Source of the DNA: Actinostola sp. cb2023
Lineage: Eukaryota > Cnidaria > Anthozoa > Actiniaria > Actinostolidae
DNA: 64,000 nt
NCBI GenBank assembly: GCA_033675265.1
Contig: JAUJYZ010000013.1
Span: forward strand, 186,001-250,000
Direction of reading: 5' to 3'
The notes below the pieces were generated by a model. The model was given only the letters and a program-made list of their open reading frames with translations, was not told where the DNA came from and did no database searches. Both the position numbers and the translations under genes were made by a program. Below are positions 32,089-44,131 of the stretch, piece by piece; the stretch's first letter is position 1; each line of letters opens with the position of its first letter.

Positions 32089-32302
32089 TAGAGTCGTTTT
32101 CGTATGAGTAGGAAGTAGTTACGTTGCGTTGCGATGACCGTGCGGTGACCGTGCGGTGACCGTGCGGTGACCGTGCCGTGTCCAAGCATTCTGATTGGTT
32201 GAGCAATGATTTTGCGCGCTGTGATTGGTTGAAATGTCTTCGATACCGTACCGTGACCGTAACTCCTTGTCGTGGGTTTCCCACTCATACGAAAACGACT
32301 CA
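32089..32302. mobile_element. GTCGTTTTCGTATGAG MITE, subfamily A
   Basis: TAGAGTCGTTTTCGTATGAG at the left and CTCATACGAAAACGACT at the right. The interior shares AGCATTCTGATTGGTTGAGC with the copy at 8335. A four-fold GACCGTGCGGT repeat sits near 32134-32170. Confidence 0.75.
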
Positions 32303-32490
32303 GTCGTGACTGCCTTTGACAAGTATTCTCTCTCGATAAGATAATAAGTTCATACGCAAAATCTTTACTGAAAATGTTTGAGTAGAGTGTAGGTGGTATT
32401 GATTTGTATGAGTACATTCAACGAACGCGACGCAGCGTAAAGAAGACACCGCGAGCTCGTTTACGCGTGTTGGCGCACCGTGTCCTTCAC

Positions 32491-32654
32491 TAGAGTCGTT
32501 TGCGTACGAGTGGGAAAGTTACGGTGCCGTGTCGTATTGAAAGAGTTTGATTGGATGAGATGCACTGATCTGCACGCTTTTTGATTGGTTCAGAAAGGAA
32601 GCCATTTGAGTGTCACGGTACCGTAGGTTTCCCACTCGTACGAAAACGACTCTA
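32491..32654. mobile_element. GTCGTTTTCGTATGAG MITE, subfamily B
   Basis: TAGAGTCGTTTGCGTACGAG at the left and CTCGTACGAAAACGACTCTA at the right. The core has GAGTTTGATTGGATGAGATG and TTTTTGATTGGTTCAGAAAG, shared with copies at 33076, 33355 and 54071. Confidence 0.75.
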
Positions 32655-32759
32655 AGGTCGTCAACAGAAAGTGATAGAACTACAAGTGGTGTCTTCTTGA
32701 CCTCGCGTTGTGTTCGCTGCATCTTCTTGAACAGAATGCTACCAACGACGGCCTAAATT

Positions 32760-33040
32760 TAACGTTACGAGTTTTTCTCGCGTGCTGACAATAGCAATGA
32801 AAATAACGTCATCTTCAGGCCGTATCTGCAACCGTCGATTTTTTTACTAAACTACTTGTAGCCAGACTTACGGCGTTTGATCCGTGGAGACAGGAGCGGG
32901 TTACCTGTGGTAGGGTGTTTGGCCGAGAAGGAATAAGGCCAACTCTCCCTCGACTAAATCCCTCTCGGTCAAAAATGACCACAGGTAGCCCACGATGTGA
33001 GGCAACAAGTGGTTCCACTTTTTACTGGTGTTGGTATAAA
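32760..33040. repeat. Inverted-repeat stretch with CCTGTGGTA/TACCACAGG-type words
   Basis: Contains GGTTACCTGTGGTAGGGTG near 32901 and GACCACAGGTAGCCCACGAT near 32977, an imperfect inverted pair. Similar ACCACAGGAAGCCCA words occur in the GBF1 intron at about 23990 and 24064. Probably a worn MITE family; the boundaries are not firm. Confidence 0.35.
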
Positions 33041-33075
33041 TAATTATGAACCATTTCAATGCACGGGTATTTCTT

Positions 33076-33249
33076 TAGAGTCGTTTTCGTAATTAGAGTG
33101 GGAAAGTTACCGCACCATCACCGCACCGCGCCTTGCCATATTGAAAAAGTTTGATTGGATGCATCTGCACGCTTTTTGATTGGTTCAGAAAGGAAGCCAT
33201 TTGAGTGTCACGGTACCGTATGTTTCCCACTCATATGAAAACGACTCTA
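33076..33249. mobile_element. GTCGTTTTCGTATGAG MITE, subfamily B
   Basis: TAGAGTCGTTTTCGTAATTA at the left and CTCATATGAAAACGACTCTA at the right. The core matches the copies at 32491 and 33355. Confidence 0.72.
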
Positions 33250-33354
33250 TGTAGTGTTAACGTAAGCTAACGCAACAACGCGTGTTCTTTTACGCAAGGT
33301 CAATATAAATTAACGCAAGTTCAGTGTGTTCCTTTACGTAATGTTATCTTTTGT

Positions 33355-33523
33355 TAGAGTCGTTTTCGTATGAGTGGCCGGAAAGTTACGTATACAGTGC
33401 TGTGCCGTATTGAAAGAGTTTGATTGGATGAGATGCATCTGCACGCTTTTTGATTGGTTCAGAAAAGAAGCCATTTGAGTGTCACGTTACCGTATGTTTC
33501 CCACTCGTACGAAAACGGCTCTA
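33355..33523. mobile_element. GTCGTTTTCGTATGAG MITE, subfamily B
   Basis: TAGAGTCGTTTTCGTATGAG at the left and CTCGTACGAAAACGGCTCTA at the right, with the subfamily B core. It is the third subfamily B copy within about 1 kb. Confidence 0.75.
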
Positions 33524-33723
33524 ACGCTAGAAGCACTTCGCGCAAACTCGCGGCGGTGACGTGCGCTCTCGTTTGACTCGAGCCTAATAAACTATTCAAG
33601 AAATCTAAAACTTTCGTTAGTTTATTGTTAGTTTATCGTTGTGTAATGTTGTCGAGTATGGTACGTTTTCATAAGATTATTTTTCCAGGAATTGGTCTCC
33701 TTGGTTACGCCGATCACGTGACA

Positions 33724-33911
33724 ATCTGAATGTGAATATCTCTTTCTTCCTACATGCCTTTCCTTCCTTTCTACGACCCCTTCTTTCTTGGTCTTGTGAT
33801 TCCGGCTTTGATTTCTCTAGCCATCGTAAAAAAAGAAACAAGAAAGAAGGGATCGTAGAAAGGAAGGAAAGGCATGTAGGAAGAAAGGAAGAAATATTCA
33901 CATTCAGATTG
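33724..33911. repeat. Large palindrome with ~67-bp arms
   Basis: The left arm (CTGAATGTGAATATCT through CCCCTTCTTTCTT) and right arm (AAGAAAGAAGGG through TATTCACATTCAG) are reverse complements with few mismatches around a loop of about 50 nt. The overlapping open frames on both strands are mirror images and not genes. Confidence 0.8.
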
Positions 33912-35206
33912 AAAAACATGGTTGAAAAGTTTCAGCGATTTTTAGATTTTATTTCTTCCCATTTCAAAAACTTCGATTTATGTATTTCTCTCCAAGAGAT
34001 AAGTCTTCTGTACTTTAGTTCGTCGGTGTTACGTCCTGGCAACCTGGATTTGTTTTGAGAACGTGTGATCACTTTAAATGCTCTCCATTTAGTCATTTCC
34101 CGTTCGATACAAAAATCAATATTTGAACTACTCGACTGTCGTCCCAACAGACAGCGACAGCTCACATATAGGGCTAATGTGTTTACAGTGTCAAAAGAGA
34201 TTGTAGATCTACGGGGAAGTTGTAAATTGAATGGCACTTAGAAGGAAGGTTGAGGCGTGTATGCTTACTCAGCTGAGCTTGGGCTGTCTCCCCACCATTA
34301 ACTACACTATCGATGTGACTATTGGATAGATAGATAGTGTGATTAAGGCTGTCCTTTTAGGAACAGGATGACAGTTAACACAGTCTGGACCGCGAATGTT
34401 CTCTGCAAGGCATTAATTCAGACTGATTAATGCGTCTTGATTGTCAGATTTTATCTCCTCTGAATAGTTAGCAGTACAGCTCTCTCTCGACTCTGTCTAG
34501 TCAAGTGGACCTTTTTCTCTTCTCCACGTTCTATTCTCGATCACTTTAGTTTATTTTCTTTCCTTTTCAAGGTTTGCGTTCTTCTATTCAGTTTCCCCTC
34601 TGTCTTCTCTCTCTCTTCTATTTTTTTGATTTTTGCTCTTCTTTTTCTCTTCTTTCCTCCTTTTTATCTCTCCTTTTTTATTTTATTTTAATTTTCATTT
34701 CTCTGTCTTTTCTTTTCTCATCTCATGTCGTTTCCATATTCGCATTCATTTTTTCTCCTTAATTTCTCACCTCTTGTTCTGGACTTCATTACAGAGTTCC
34801 TCTTTCTCGTTATAGCACAATCTGACATCCTAAAGAGAAATATGCTTACATGCCGTAATTTATTTATTTATTATTTATTAATGTTTATTTTGTTCAACTT
34901 AAAAGTTTACTGAACGACTGAAGTAGCTGAGACAAAACTACCCGGCATTTGAATGCCCCATTTCACTTCTGTCAAAAACACATTCACTGTTATTCAAGGG
35001 GGGAAATCCAAAATAAAAATCCGGACAATATTCTTGGCCAACATGAATCCCAACCAAACTCCCGGCAAAACATCTAAAATTATTAATAGAGTAGGGTCCC
35101 GTGAGAGAGGGAGATTTAATTAATTGGCTCTTTACAAGGCCATTCAAATTCAAAGTACTTTATAAGCAAGCAGGACAGTCTCTCTTCATAACAAATATTA
35201 GAGTAT

Positions 35207-35660
35207 TAAGAGGAGATTTTTTACGAACGCGCGTATTGAGCGCCAAAAACCAATAGCATGGAGAATACGTTTTGTACAAGGCTAAAACTGCTTTAGCAAA
35301 GCGTTCAAGCTATTTGGGATGGTTTTTGACCGGTAAAAGTGAAATTAGAGTGTTAATCCAAAGTGAACATTTGATTTGAAAACTGTCCACATGGGCTAGA
35401 TCTGTATATTTACTATTATTGCTGATGTTTCCCCCTGAATTAGCTCAAATTTGAAACAAAAAGTAGGAAAATGGCTTTGTACAACGCTAAAACAGCTTTA
35501 AACAGACAATTTACTTTGTTTTTAATAGTTTGTGCTTAGTTAAAATAAAATTAGAGTGTTAATCCAAAGCGAAAATCGAAAGTCAAACTGTTCAAAAGCG
35601 CTCGTTTTTGGCGCTTTTCGCGGATATTACGCGATGTTCAAATAAATATCCTCTTAAAAG
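35207..35660. mobile_element. Inverted-repeat element, TTAAGAGGA ends
   Basis: The left end reads TTAAGAGGAGATTTTTTACG and the right end TATCCTCTTAA. The inner arms also pair through GAGCGCCAAAAAC and GTTTTTGGCGC. The middle is AT-rich with a repeated TTAGAGTGTTAATCCAAAG (about 35344 and 35551). No transposase is visible. Confidence 0.55.
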
Positions 35661-37439
35661 AAAGAAGAAAAATCGAATGGAATTATGGGATATGTCGCGC
35701 GGCGAGGCTGCAAAGTCAACAAGCGGACGCCATCTTTGGATGTGAAAAGCGCGCGAAATCTTTACCATCTCTTTCTTGCGCAAAAACAAGCCCAAATAGC
35801 TACAGACTCTTCAACTACTAAAGAACAAAACAATGTTTCTAAGGTAAGAACTGGATTACATCGCTTACAGTTAGGATATTAATGTTTTTATGCCTTTATG
35901 AATTAGTTTTGTCGACGAACTTCGGGCTTCGTGTCCGCAGTTCAAAATACATTTGTCGTAGCGTATCTGTAACAGCAGATAAAGGTGAAAAATGGGGAAT
36001 TTGTATTTCATTAGAGTTATTAGTTGCCATTGACAGTCGTAGAGCTGTTATTTATGTAGTTTTTTGCCCTTTGGGCTTGAGAACTGTCAGAACTGTGCTG
36101 AATTTCCCGCCATATGCAAATTACTCTGATAAAAAGTAAAGCTACTATTTTTACACTTTACTTGTATATTTAGCCAATCTTCAACCACTACTATATATAA
36201 AAGCAATATTTTATATTTATAAACATTGAGAATGTTAATTTTTGCCAAGTTGATAAAAGATTTCGTCATTGGAGGCCTGGCCTCATTGTGGTATGTTGAG
36301 GAACTATGGGAACTACCAACTACCCCGAACCTGAGTAGCTTGGAAACCATACCTTATACCAACCCACACGCCCACATACTATCTTTTTATTTTGTTTTTA
36401 TTTATTTATATTTAAAACAAATGCATTGTCATCAGGTGACACATAAATCAAGTTTAGCCAATCAGAAGCCAGAATTTAGTGCAGTGTATGAAGTTTGAAT
36501 AATAAATATATATGTAGTGATGAGAAACCTTTTCATATTAAATATTTAGATTTAGGGGAGTTCCCACCCCTGGTTATAGCTGTACCTCTATTAACTGGTA
36601 ACCATTATTAAAGGGGAATTCTGGCTAGTTCGACTCTCTACTTGGTGTACAGAATATTCTGACACTAGGATTTCTGTTTATGTCATAAGCATACACATTA
36701 TTCCGTCATGGCGGCTATATTGGTGCCCGATAACAAAGTATTCCTCATTAGCTTCTCTTGTCTGTACCACCAATATGGCCGCTGCATCTTTGTACTTTAA
36801 ATCTCCATGGATTGTTATTCACTGATATAGCTTTAACTGTACCTCTAATACCGGTAAGTGGATGGTAAAACGGGTGGATCCTAGGGATGGGTTCAAGGGA
36901 TTATAACCCCTTTATGAGTATGTGCTGATATCTTTGTCAGTCGACACAACCCACTTGTAAGAAAAATCCTGGATCCACCCATGTACAACATTCTCTGAAG
37001 TCTGAAGGTCTTAAGATGCTACACCTAGAAGCTCGACCTCCACAAACATCTACATACTTGAACTTTATTTATGTTAAAATTATTTTCTCAAATATCTTCG
37101 CATAATTATAAGAAAAAAAATTCCAAAGCTTAATCATGCCACTAACAATGGTTCCAGATTCCAGTCCACAGTGTTGTCTACGTCATTTTATTTACCTTCT
37201 AATCTTGATAGTGAGCAGTGTGTCCAGGGGACTACCCACCATATAATTTAGGGTGGGGTGTGCCCCCGCACCTCTGAACCCTATTTCAGAGTGCAAAAAT
37301 GTTTATTTTCATACCCTGTTTCAGTGAAAAAATGGTGTTATTCATATCTTTTCAGTAGGTTGTTTTGTACGTAGTTTTTTAAATTAGATTTTAAGTCATG
37401 CATATTATTATTATATTTAGATATATTTAAATGATTACT

Positions 37440-37760
37440 ATTATTATTAGATTTGTGCTTATTGTAAAGCGCCATTGAGTGACATGACACGCACAGTAAC
37501 CATGGATTTGGACTACATGTAACTTATCACCCCTTTTCCAGTGTAAATTGCCTAATTTGGCCCATGGGGAGGTGTGATGGGCAATCACATTGTGTCCTTG
37601 GGCAAGAGACTTTACTTCCACATTGCCTCACTCCACCCAAGTGTATTTATAAATGGGTACCGTCACTGTTAAAGTAATCAAACTAAATGGTGGAGGAGGG
37701 GGTCATCCTGCAATTGACTAGCAGTACTCCTAGTTGCTTCATGCTACAGAAACAATAAAG
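37440..37760 (+). mobile_element. SINE-like interspersed repeat
   Basis: Contains AAGCGCCATTGAGTGACATG, GTGTCCTTGGGCAAGAGACT, TTGCCTCACTCCACCCAAGT and AAATGGGTACCGTCACTG. This word order is familiar from abundant short repeats in marine invertebrate genomes. A related tail, GTGGCGCTATATAAAATG followed by ATT repeats, occurs at 38272-38312. Family assignment is from memory. Confidence 0.45.
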
Positions 37761-38021
37761 GACTTGAATAGAATGGTTTTTGTTTTTCAAATAGTCATGA
37801 TTCAACTAAAACATTATATATTTTGAAAAATTTTGTCGATAAGTTTTGTTGATAAATATTTATTATCATCATATATTTTCTTATTGCACCTTTATATTAA
37901 TAGGGTGTTGTCTAATTAAGGGGAGACCAAAATGGACTATGGGTGTGGTCGTCAGTTCATTCAGGATTACCATACTTAATCTCCTGGGGGGAGGGGGTAC
38001 TCTAATAAATTTAGGATAGGA

Positions 38022-38024
<3 letters not shown>

Positions 38025-38069
<45 letters not shown>
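38025..38069 (+). repeat. 45-nt poly-C run
   Basis: A pure C homopolymer. With the 33-nt G run at 30918-30950 it is one of two very long G/C homopolymers in the window. Each sits next to GGGGAGGG-type sequence of an interspersed repeat family also seen near 51070-51260. Confidence 0.95.
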
Positions 38070-38070
<1 letters not shown>

Positions 38071-39539
38071 CTCCAGCATAGAAATAGTCAATAAACTGTA
38101 CCCTCCTATTGGATACTTTTTCAGAATGAAAATACAAAATTTGATGCCCTATTTAAGGGTTCAGAGGCTTGAAAACCCTACTTTTTGGGTGGCACATATA
38201 TATAGCTTATATGTGGGGGTATTCCTTGGCCACCCCACCCCCACCCCCAGGGCTTATGCTGGGCATGTGATAGTGGCGCTATATAAAATGTATTATTATT
38301 ATTATTATTATTTCCTAGAGATCAGACAATTGCAATATAGTTATTGCTTGTAATGGTGACTGTGGTGATGATGATGATTAATAATCAATTAATCATTGAT
38401 AACTATTATTATTTATTTTTATTATTATTATCACGTTCATCCTTCGTCAGAATAAATGAGGACAAAATTAAATAAAATTTATATAAAAAATTAATGTAAA
38501 ACAATTACTTTAAAAAATTTAATATAAAAAATTAATTAAAAAAAAAATTATATAAAAATTTTAATTAAAAAAAAAATTATATAAAAAATTATAAGCTTAT
38601 AAAAATTTTAATTTTAAAAAAAGATATAAAAAATTCAATTTAAAACAGTCTTCTCTAACCATTGTTCCAAAATTGTAGACAAAGCTTTCATCTACGACAA
38701 AATTGCATGGTATAAGCTCAAAATATTTTTCCACCCCCTCTCCTAAAAAACATACTCGCCACGCAACGATCTTGCCAACCCCTCCCCCCTGTGGTAATGA
38801 ACGAAGGCGCACGTCGTAATGTTACGAACATTTGGTAATGGTATCCGCCGATTAACAGACAAGTTATGCATCGATTCTTCACCATGATTCCCCCCAAAAT
38901 TCTATCGTCGTTCATCATGTAGAGAATGGCTTGCGTTGACAGTTTCTGTTACTATTGAAAAAGGTACTTTATTTTACGAGGGTAAAAAAAAAGGTTATTA
39001 GTAATCACGCGGGTGGGACATTCCACTGTCTCTTTTCAACTTCTATATATACAAGGAAATCACCATGGTAACGCAAGATTGATGGATGTGACATTGATGA
39101 ATTCTCCAGAAATAATCTTAAACATTCTCCACTTGAACGTACCTACGTAAGTTGTGCGAATTCTTTTCTTTCGTACATTACGTTTCAGTTTCCGTTTTAA
39201 TTGTCCTTTCGCCTTTTTCCTTTTCCGACTTCTACTTATACTGTCTACACTGCCTTGTAGGCAGATGTCTAGTGGATAGCTAACAATGATTATATATCGA
39301 CTGGACAGTCTCGTCTGCTCAGCAACGAACAGCAACCATACTAAATAGATGTTTTAAGTTTTTATTCTTTCATCCACCGTTTTCTCTTCCCTTTCCTTAT
39401 CTTTCAACGTTTCTATAGTAACCAGGATATTCTGCCTTATTTGGGTACAACTGACTTGCCAAAATGTGGGCTGAAACACGAACGTAGAATACGGCTTATG
39501 TTTACGTGTAGAACTAAGCCGATTCTAGATGATTAGAGC

Positions 39540-39835
39540 CAGTTGTCCTTCTAGATTCTTCTCTTTTCTTCTCTTCTTTTGTCTCTTGTCTCTTCTTCTC
39601 TTGTCTCTTCTTTATTCTCTTCTTTATTCTCTTCTTTATTCTCTTTCTCTTACTCTCTTCTCTATTCTCTTCTTTATTCTCTTTATTTTATTATTATTAT
39701 TTTATTCTCTTCTTTATTTTCTTCTCTTTTCTTCTCTCTTCTCTTCTTTGTTCTCTTCTTTATTCTCTTCTCTCTCTTATCCTCTCTTCTCTTCTCTCCT
39801 CTCCTCTTCACTGTACTCAATTACCATAATTTACT

Positions 39836-39873
<38 letters not shown>
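39540..39873 (+). repeat. CTCTT pyrimidine tract and (CT)n run
   Basis: Imperfect TTCTCTTCTTTATTCTC repeats end in a perfect CT dinucleotide run at about 39837-39873. Ser/Leu-rich frames (up to 210 codons) that start here are artefacts of the tract. Confidence 0.9.
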
Positions 39874-39877
<4 letters not shown>

Positions 39878-41716
39878 CTGGTCTGGTCTGGTCTGAGTCA
39901 CTTTCAAAACTGTCGTTGCTTAGACTGGCAGAATTCTCCCATTTGTCACCGACTTTCAAATGTGCCCCAGCATGTCGTGATGTTGTTAAGAGGTGTGCCA
40001 AAGGACAGGAAATTAAGCCTGGACTATCAAATCCACATACCACTGACGGCTCCGTATACGAACTAGGCGATCTACAGTGGAGAGTTAGATTAATGAGAAA
40101 TAGGAATTGTGTTCTTAACTTTGTCGGTATTTTGAGGGGGCTTAATAAGGGTGTGTTGTGAAAATAGTTAGTAAAAACCTTCAGTCATCCCCGTCTGACT
40201 GGCTGTCATCTTATGAGACTTTGTATTGACTTGAAACTCAGAAAAAGGAAGAGGGTTTTCGGTAGCCAATGCGAGTAAACACTAGACATGTGTTTGAAAG
40301 CGATCGGTCTTTTTGAAGGTATTGAAAACGGGAAGTATGCTGTCTCATGTGCAGGATTAAGACCGATTCGAGCTCTCCAGCTTAATAACACGATTTACGG
40401 TGTTTGCCCATTAACAGTTCTTCTGTAGTTTCTTGCCTCCGGCGACGAACAACTTTTTTGAAAAACAAATAGAACACAGCTGAACTGCCCCAACACAAAA
40501 CGAACGTCTCTTTTGTATCATGTATCCGAGATGAATTTCCCATGTTGTGGCTGTTTTGTTTCAAAAAAGGTGTTACCAGTAACGCACCATGAATCCATTC
40601 TTGGCGCTGAGTCTGTCAACTGCTTAACTTCATAAAATCCTACGTCTGAGTGACAAGTGAGAGCGGCGGCATTGACTGATCGTGTAACCCTCTTTCGTCA
40701 GCATTTCAGAGAAATCCCAGATCGCAAATTACTCTTTATTTGGGTTCAAAATAAACTCTCCGTATTTTCAATTAAGAAAAATATTGCTTATATTACTTCG
40801 TATTTAGAGCGGTTTTGGGGTGACAAACCTCGCGTCGTAATTGAAGAGAGAACGAGGAGCATATGTTAAAACGAGACTGGTCTGTGTTTGGCCTTGCCGA
40901 TGTCAATCTGCTGTCTTTCATTGAGAGATAATACCAATAATAATAACAATCTCTACGGATTTGACTAAGACCCAAATTTGACAAGTTGATCCATCACCCG
41001 GGTACCGACTTCAAATAGCATTCATCAAATATGTGTAAAAAATTTGAGTAATTTGGATCTGAGCTGTCAATCAAACTCGACAAGAAACTTGTAGCTTCTC
41101 GTATCTTCTGTGCCGTGGATGAATCCATATTGTATGAAGTGAAGCCCAACCACTGAGTGTACTTGAAGATACGAATCTGTTTTTCCTTGTTGGCGAGCGT
41201 TCATGTAGATTCTTTAGTAAACTGAAAGGGTCAAACTGGCCGGCATGTTCACAAAGACGTAGTTTTCCAATTTTCATTTTCGGGGATCGTGATAGCTTGC
41301 CAAATAGCCTTTGTTTGAAAGTGACAAGCGGTCTTGTTTTAACTAAAGGTGATTTACAGTTGTTAATGCTATCTCATTAAGCTAGATAAACTCAGAAATA
41401 TTCGTTTAATTTTCAGTTTGAAATCTCATTTTGACAGTTCATTTCCCCATCATGGACAACACTTGATTGGTTTTCGCAGCGGGCGACTGGCCAGGCGACA
41501 TTTTGATTGACAGCTCGTAATCGATCGTGTTGGAAAACGTGTGCACAGATATGTCAGAGTAAATAAATAAATGTTAATGGCCGTTTTCGCCAAAGCCCTG
41601 AAAATTGAACTCTCTTGAGAACTGTTTGGGCATATGGGAGAACTTATTTAGAGATGCCGCCTCCTTTGAGGTTGTCAAAATGCCACTCCTGAAGTGATAG
41701 CATACATCGCGCGCTA

Positions 41717-42037
41717 ATGACAGAGAAGTTGTGTCTGTCAATCACTTTACTTTGCGCTCTAAAGGTGCTTCAGAAAGGGAAAGATATCCCGAGTGACGCA
41801 TCAGTAAAGCCATGTTTTTATACATTTTTGCCTGCAGCGATTTTAACCCTTTGTAATATTGCTTATATAATTCACGACCAACAGTGGGGACAACTGATCA
41901 ACTTCTTTTCTTCGCAGTCTGAAATCGTCGGTACTGTAGTTTTAATTTGGCAGATAACGACTGCCAGAGATATCATGGACAAAACACCAAAGAGGTTTAA
42001 AAAAGATCCCGAATTTGATAACAAACATTTTATTTGA
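41717..42037 (+). other. Unrecognised 106-codon open frame
   Basis: An ATG-to-stop frame with one hydrophobic stretch (FYTFLPAAILTLCNIAYII) and a basic tail. I do not recognise any family, and no splice-linked neighbours are evident. It lies in the 3' flank of the minus-strand NET gene, partly in its likely 3' UTR. It may be a chance frame; I record it only because its composition is not repetitive. Confidence 0.15.
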
Positions 42038-42094
42038 GAAGATTAAAATACATCCAAAACTCGTTCGTGAGCTTGAAACCATATTTAATTTATT
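42027..42094 (-). terminator. Candidate poly(A) signals of the NET gene
   Basis: On the minus strand AATAAA occurs at 42094-42089 and again near 42030, about 490-550 nt past the stop codon at 42580. These are the first canonical signals I see downstream of that gene. Confidence 0.35.
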
Positions 42095-42579
42095 GTTGTG
42101 GCCGAGTACATATTTTTACATCTCGTGTACGGAGATTTGAAAGCGAAACTCCTTCAGACGTGCTGTTTCACCCAGAGCTTGCTTCGGGGAATTTATATGG
42201 ACGATAGAAAATGAAATCGTCTAGGAAAACCATCAGCGAGGCAACAGGAAACCTCTTGGGATTCAACTTTCTCTATGACGATGTGTCCCCTTTCGTTTAC
42301 AGTTTTCGATTTGACATCACATTGTGATTGGGCTCTCTGATTGTTTTTCTAGGGTTTTTCCTTATCTAAATTCGTCCATTAGTTTTGTGAATTAGTTTTT
42401 GAAACTACAAAGTCGTAAGGGTCCTCTTGAAAGTTTAACTTCCCTTGAAGGAATATGAGCAAGACAAATGAGAGAACGATAGAAGACGATTTTGCTATAT
42501 AATGTAATTCAAGTTTTTTTCAAAGCTATATATATTTATATACAAGAATTTGATATTATATTCTGAGATTTTGTGTCCA

Positions 42580-44131
42580 TCATTTGAATAAACGATGTGG
42601 ATCATATGCAAGACTATGAATTGGTCCATAAGGCGAAGCTGAGTAACAGTTTATTGGTGCCGTTGGCGGACTTGGCATCATTGATGGTTTAAAATAATAT
42701 GGTCTGTAGCGTGATGAGTGCAGCGAGGATTGCACTGGACCAGCCTGAAGCTTGCATGGGCACCCGTGAACATTACACGAAGCGGACGGTTGAGGAATTG
42801 GAGGACTGACTGAGTTCCCCAGCTGAGTGTGGGTTCGAAGATGTTGGAAAAGATCCTCAGACGTGGCAAATGATTTTCCACAATGCTTTTCCCCCGAGAC
42901 CCAGTTACACACATATGGATTGCCCTCGTCCTGCGTGCTCTTGAACATAGCAAGGTTATGTGGGTAAAAACACGAGTACGGTACGGGAGATTGTTCAGAC
43001 GTCTTCATGTTGTCACACTGGACGCAGTGAGGGCCACATTGCTGGACAGGGGCTGGAGGTCCATAAGGGCTTACTGGAGCCCGACAATTCGTACAATTTG
43101 CGTCCCGGCATATGGTTCTCTGTAGGTAATCCATGTATGGAGTAGCGGGCCCGTGCAACTGTAACGGTCTTGAAAGTCCCTGTGCCGCTGCCGCTGCTGC
43201 TGCAGCACTTTCTCCATGGGGAGAGCAGAACACACAAGCACACTGAGGGTAAATTGAGTTAACGTTACCCATGGAAGTTGGAATACCGTGAGATTTAAGA
43301 GCTGCTTGCTCTGGACTTGTCATTGATGGAGGATAAGCCATGGAACCTTTATATGGTACAAGAGTTGAAGGGTGAGCGGTGCAATTTCCACCACACTCCT
43401 TGTGCAATGAATGCAAGTTCTGTGCTTGACCAGGCTCTACTATCATCCCACACATACGATTCTGTTGCGAGTGGAGAAATCCACAATGTCTCTCGCCTTC
43501 GGTTGGCGAGTACTGCAATCCCACTAATTTACTTCGTTCGTCCTTCGATTCAGTAGGAGACGCTCGAGAGATGTTTTCCTTACTCGGAGAGCGAAAGCCG
43601 GTCTTTTCTGTCATTTCTTCTCCCTTCTCAGCGCTCTGTTTGTAAGGTTTAAACGAAGATCTCGTTTCGTCCGAGCTTATCTTGGTTGAAAGCGATGTGT
43701 TATCTCGCTCGGGTTCCGCTGTTTTTGTGGGTTCAGCTTTGCCGATACTGCTACACGTAGCCGCCAGAAGTGCCAGGGGTGACTTCTTCTGCTCATCCTC
43801 CTGTGAAGTAAAGGAAAAACCCTAGAATCAGTGGCAGAAGATTTGCAGCTAACAGTGAAGACTACTAGGTCCGGAGTTTTAGCCAGGGTGCGGCGAACGC
43901 TAGAGTCTGTTTACGAAGATAACACTGCCACGAACGAGTTCTTCACGCAAGAAATATCAAGGCAAGCAATTCTACAAATTGTACCTTCAGAGGAAGTGGT
44001 TGAATATAATCTTGATTACACTTGGAGACACTCTGGGTCAACATTTGTAAAGCCTCTAAAGGAACGCGAATCCCTGGCGAAATTTTCTCAGAGTGATCCA
44101 CTTGTCGAAGGCCGAAAGTCTTCGTAGGCAT
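42580..44131 (-). CDS. ZNF503/ZNF703: NET-family zinc-finger transcriptional regulator (Noc/Elbow/Nlz; ZNF503/ZNF703 homologue)
   Basis: Two exons, 44131-43985 and 43800-42580, joined by a 184-bp GT-AG intron in phase 0, give 455 codons. Exon 1 encodes IRVPLEALQMLTQSVSK and YIQPLPLK, matching the N-terminal block of Nlz proteins. Exon 2 starts with KKSPLALLAATCSSIGK (the SP motif, residues 56-62) and has the Groucho-type FKPY motif (99-102). Next come an eight-alanine run (248-255), a Buttonhead-like CRDANCTNC box (280-288) and the atypical zinc finger C-X8-C-X12-H-X3-H (C347, C356, H369, H373). The C-terminus, SPPTAPINCYSASPYG, is also typical. These nuclear proteins act mainly as corepressors in patterning of appendages, eye, trachea and hindbrain. 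The ATG at 44131 is the first in frame before the conserved block; no strong promoter motif was seen. Confidence 0.92.

Larger units (their letters stand above)
30719..42579. other. Gene-free interval between GBF1 and the NET zinc-finger gene
   Basis: I recognise no gene in this ~12 kb. It holds a 33-nt G run (30918-30950), a MITE cluster (31674-33523), a long palindrome (33724-33911), an inverted-repeat element (35207-35660), a SINE-like element (37440-37760), a 45-nt C run (38025-38069), AT-rich sequence (38460-38640) and a CTCTT tract (39540-39873). The stretch 40160-42580 is largely free of visible repeats and forms the 3' flank of the NET gene. Confidence 0.6.

Noticed and set aside
33732..34058. 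Plus-strand frame of 108 codons and its antisense partner
   Set aside because: Both derive from the palindrome arms at 33724-33911.
38436..38456. Possible third hammerhead-like motif (CTGACGAAGGATGAACGTG on the minus strand)
   Set aside because: The GAAAC segment and a closing stem are missing, so the match is too short to support.
43831..44127. Plus-strand 98-codon open frame
   Set aside because: It lies opposite exon 1 and the intron of the NET gene, whose minus-strand frame has the conserved motifs.
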